A stretch of DNA of 59,208 bases from Mycobacterium szulgai (lineage in GTDB: Bacteria; Actinomycetota; Actinomycetes; Mycobacteriales; Mycobacteriaceae). The stretch's first letter is position 1, and each line of letters starts with the position of its first letter. Both the position numbers and the translations under genes were made by a program. Positions 57,781 through 59,208 of the stretch are shown here, one piece after another. The stretch lies in assembly GCF_002116635.1 (NCBI RefSeq), contig NZ_LQPW01000075.1, positions 1-59,208 on the forward strand, given 5' to 3'. The notes below the pieces were generated by a model. The model did not search any database, was not told the DNA's origin, and saw only the letters and a list, made by a program, of their open reading frames with translations.

Positions 57781-57807
57781 GGGAAGCCTGCCGAGATGAT
57801 TGCCGTT
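57781..57807 (+). promoter_or_regulatory. Candidate SigH-type promoter of moeZ
   Basis: GGGAAG (57781-57786) is followed after 18 bases by GTT (57805-57807), matching the SigH consensus spacing. M. tuberculosis moeB1 is in the SigH regulon as I recall. The element lies about 55 bases upstream of the moeZ start. Confidence 0.5.
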
Positions 57808-57860
57808 GATTCGGGCAACTGCTGTGATGGTTAGAGCTGATAAGACCGAGGAGATGTCCG

Positions 57861-59054
57861 GTGTCATCGTCATTGCCGCCGCTAGTTGAGCCCGCGGGCG
57901 CGCTCACCCGCGAAGAGGTGGCGCGCTACAGCCGTCATCTGATCATTCCCGACGTGGGCGTGGACGGGCAGAAACGACTCAAGAACGCCCGGGTGCTCGT
58001 CATCGGTGCCGGCGGGCTCGGCTCGCCGACGTTGCTCTACCTGGCGGCCGCCGGCGTCGGCACCATCGGCATCGTCGACTTCGACGTCGTCGACGAATCC
58101 AACCTGCAGCGCCAGATCATCCACGGCTCGGCCGACGTCGGGCGCTCCAAGGCACAGTCGGCACGCGACTCGATCGTTGACATCAATCCTTTGATCGACG
58201 TGCGGCTGCACGAGTTCCGGCTGGAGGCCGACAACGCCGTCGACCTGTTCAGCCAGTACGACCTCATCCTGGACGGCACCGACAACTTCGCGACGCGCTA
58301 TCTGGTCAACGACGCCGCGGTGCTGGCCGGCAAGCCGTATGTGTGGGGGTCCATCTACCGGTTCGAAGGACAGGTGTCGGTGTTCTGGGAGGACGCTCCG
58401 GCCGATGAGGCCGGCAACGAGCGCGGCCTCAACTACCGCGATCTGTACCCCGAGCCGCCCCCGCCCGGCATGGTGCCGTCCTGCGCCGAAGGCGGCGTGC
58501 TGGGCATCATCTGCGCCTCGATCGCGTCGGTGATGGGCACCGAGGCGATCAAGCTGATCACCGGGATCGGCGAAACGCTGCTCGGACGATTGATGATCTA
58601 CGACGCGCTGGAGATGAGCTACCGCACGATCAAAATCCGCAAGGACCCGTCGACGCCCAAGATCATCGAGCTGATCGACTACGAAAACTTCTGCGGCGTG
58701 GTGTCCCCGGAAGGCGCTGCCGTCGCCGCCGATTCCACCATCACCCCGCGGGAGTTGCGCGAGATGCTCGACTCCGGCAAGAAACTGGCCCTGATCGACG
58801 TTCGTGAGCCGGTCGAGTGGGACATCGTGCACATCGACGGCGCTCAGCTGATCCCGAAATCGTTGATCAGTTCCGGCGAGGGGTTGGCTCAGCTGCCGCA
58901 GGACCGCACGACCGTGCTGTACTGCAAGACCGGGGTGCGCTCGGCCGAAGCGCTGGCCGCGGTGAAGCAGGCCGGTTTCTCGAATGCGGTCCACCTGCAG
59001 GGTGGGATCGTGGCGTGGGCCAAGCAGATGCAGCCAGACATGGTGATGTACTAG
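57861..59054 (+). CDS. moeZ: Adenylyltransferase/sulfurtransferase MoeZ (MoeB1)
   Basis: The 397-residue protein starts at GTG 57861 with GAGGAG upstream. The MoeB/ThiF domain (about 20-270) has VLVIGAGGLGSPTLLYLAAAGVGTIGIVDFDVVDESNLQRQ and DLILDGTDNFATRYLVNDAAVL, with conserved Arg and Asp. The canonical two CxxC zinc pairs of E. coli MoeB are absent; only PSCAEGG remains. The C-terminal rhodanese domain (about 295-395) contains the catalytic Cys 355 in VLYCKTGVRS. In mycobacteria this enzyme activates and sulfurates carrier proteins such as CysO and MoaD. Putative SigH control agrees with a role in thiol metabolism during oxidative stress. Confidence 0.95.
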   Translation: MSSSLPPLVEPAGALTREEVARYSRHLIIPDVGVDGQKRLKNARVLVIGAGGLGSPTLLYLAAAGVGTIGIVDFDVVDESNLQRQIIHGSADVGRSKAQSARDSIVDINPLIDVRLHEFRLEADNAVDLFSQYDLILDGTDNFATRYLVNDAAVLAGKPYVWGSIYRFEGQVSVFWEDAPADEAGNERGLNYRDLYPEPPPPGMVPSCAEGGVLGIICASIASVMGTEAIKLITGIGETLLGRLMIYDALEMSYRTIKIRKDPSTPKIIELIDYENFCGVVSPEGAAVAADSTITPRELREMLDSGKKLALIDVREPVEWDIVHIDGAQLIPKSLISSGEGLAQLPQDRTTVLYCKTGVRSAEALAAVKQAGFSNAVHLQGGIVAWAKQMQPDMVMY

Positions 59055-59208
59055 CCGAAAGCCCGAAGTTCCTCTGCTAGGCCTGGATCGTCGCGCTCCT
59101 CAGCGCGTCGTGACGACGCGCATCGTCGCCCGACTAGACATCCCAGGTTCGTAAGTCGTCAAGCAGCGGCTGTCCTGCGGTGTGCCCAGGCGGTGTGTTC
59201 GTTGTAGG
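59055..59208. other. Terminal intergenic stretch without recognised gene
   Basis: The last 154 bases contain no complete frame with support. A GC-rich dyad-like segment (CGTCGCGCTCCTCAGCGCGTCGTGACGACGCGC, about 59088-59120) may be a terminator for moeZ, but the arms are not perfect. Confidence 0.3.

Overview
The window is about 59 kb of GC-rich mycobacterial chromosome. Gene content and order match the remembered Mycobacterium tuberculosis stretch from about Rv3242c down to Rv3206c, in inverted orientation. The tuberculosis-complex core is complete, but several accessory insertions are present. These are a giant NRPS, an HD-GYP/LuxR protein, SulP, a second desaturase, a thiolase/nitrilase/DUF302 operon and an acyl-CoA ligase. 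They point to a non-tuberculous Mycobacterium. No species is claimed, and locus-tag equivalences are from memory, not from a search.

Layout. (1) 1-14988: the 3' part of a non-ribosomal peptide synthetase, E-C-A-T-C-A-T-E-C-A-T-E-C-T, which ends in an A-less C-T module without a thioesterase. (2) 15-20.3 kb: comF-like phosphoribosyltransferase, long hibernation factor, secA1 behind a tandem repeat, and a decayed gene. (3) 20.3-26.3 kb: signalling and membrane genes: tandem HD-GYP plus LuxR regulator, MddA-like methyltransferase, SulP, and an RCK_C/CPA2 antiporter pair. (4) 26.3-33.8 kb: lipid and polyphosphate block: WS/DGAT-like protein, PPK2, ferredoxin-type reductase and two tandem DesA3-type desaturases. 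A shared palindromic operator motif lies upstream of the reductase and of the first desaturase. (5) 33.8-37 kb: accessory thiolase-nitrilase-DUF302 operon divergent from an HxlR regulator. (6) 37-42.5 kb: rsgA, aroA, SRAP protein, acyl-CoA ligase and an SDR.

(7) 42.5-47.9 kb: stress and sensing block: sigH-rshA, the 24-residue ribosomal protein bL37, a biotinyl domain protein, the PdtaS histidine kinase, whiB1 with a CRP site, and a lipid kinase. Two structured intergenic elements occur here: a triple hairpin repeat after pdtaS and a 116-bp palindrome between divergent genes. (8) 47.5-59 kb: membrane protein, GNAT, entC-gpm2, ParA-like ATPase, beta-propeller membrane protein, RhlE helicase, ferritin-like protein, MmpS-like protein, DUF3107 protein, FasR, DUF3152 metalloprotease-like protein and MoeZ with a SigH-type promoter.

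The most distinctive observations are: the terminal NRPS module that appears to have lost its A domain, the alternative strongly initiated start of SigH, the shared operator of the desaturase system, the 116-bp palindrome, and the HxlR-linked thiolase/nitrilase operon. No tRNA, rRNA, CRISPR array or insertion sequence was recognised.
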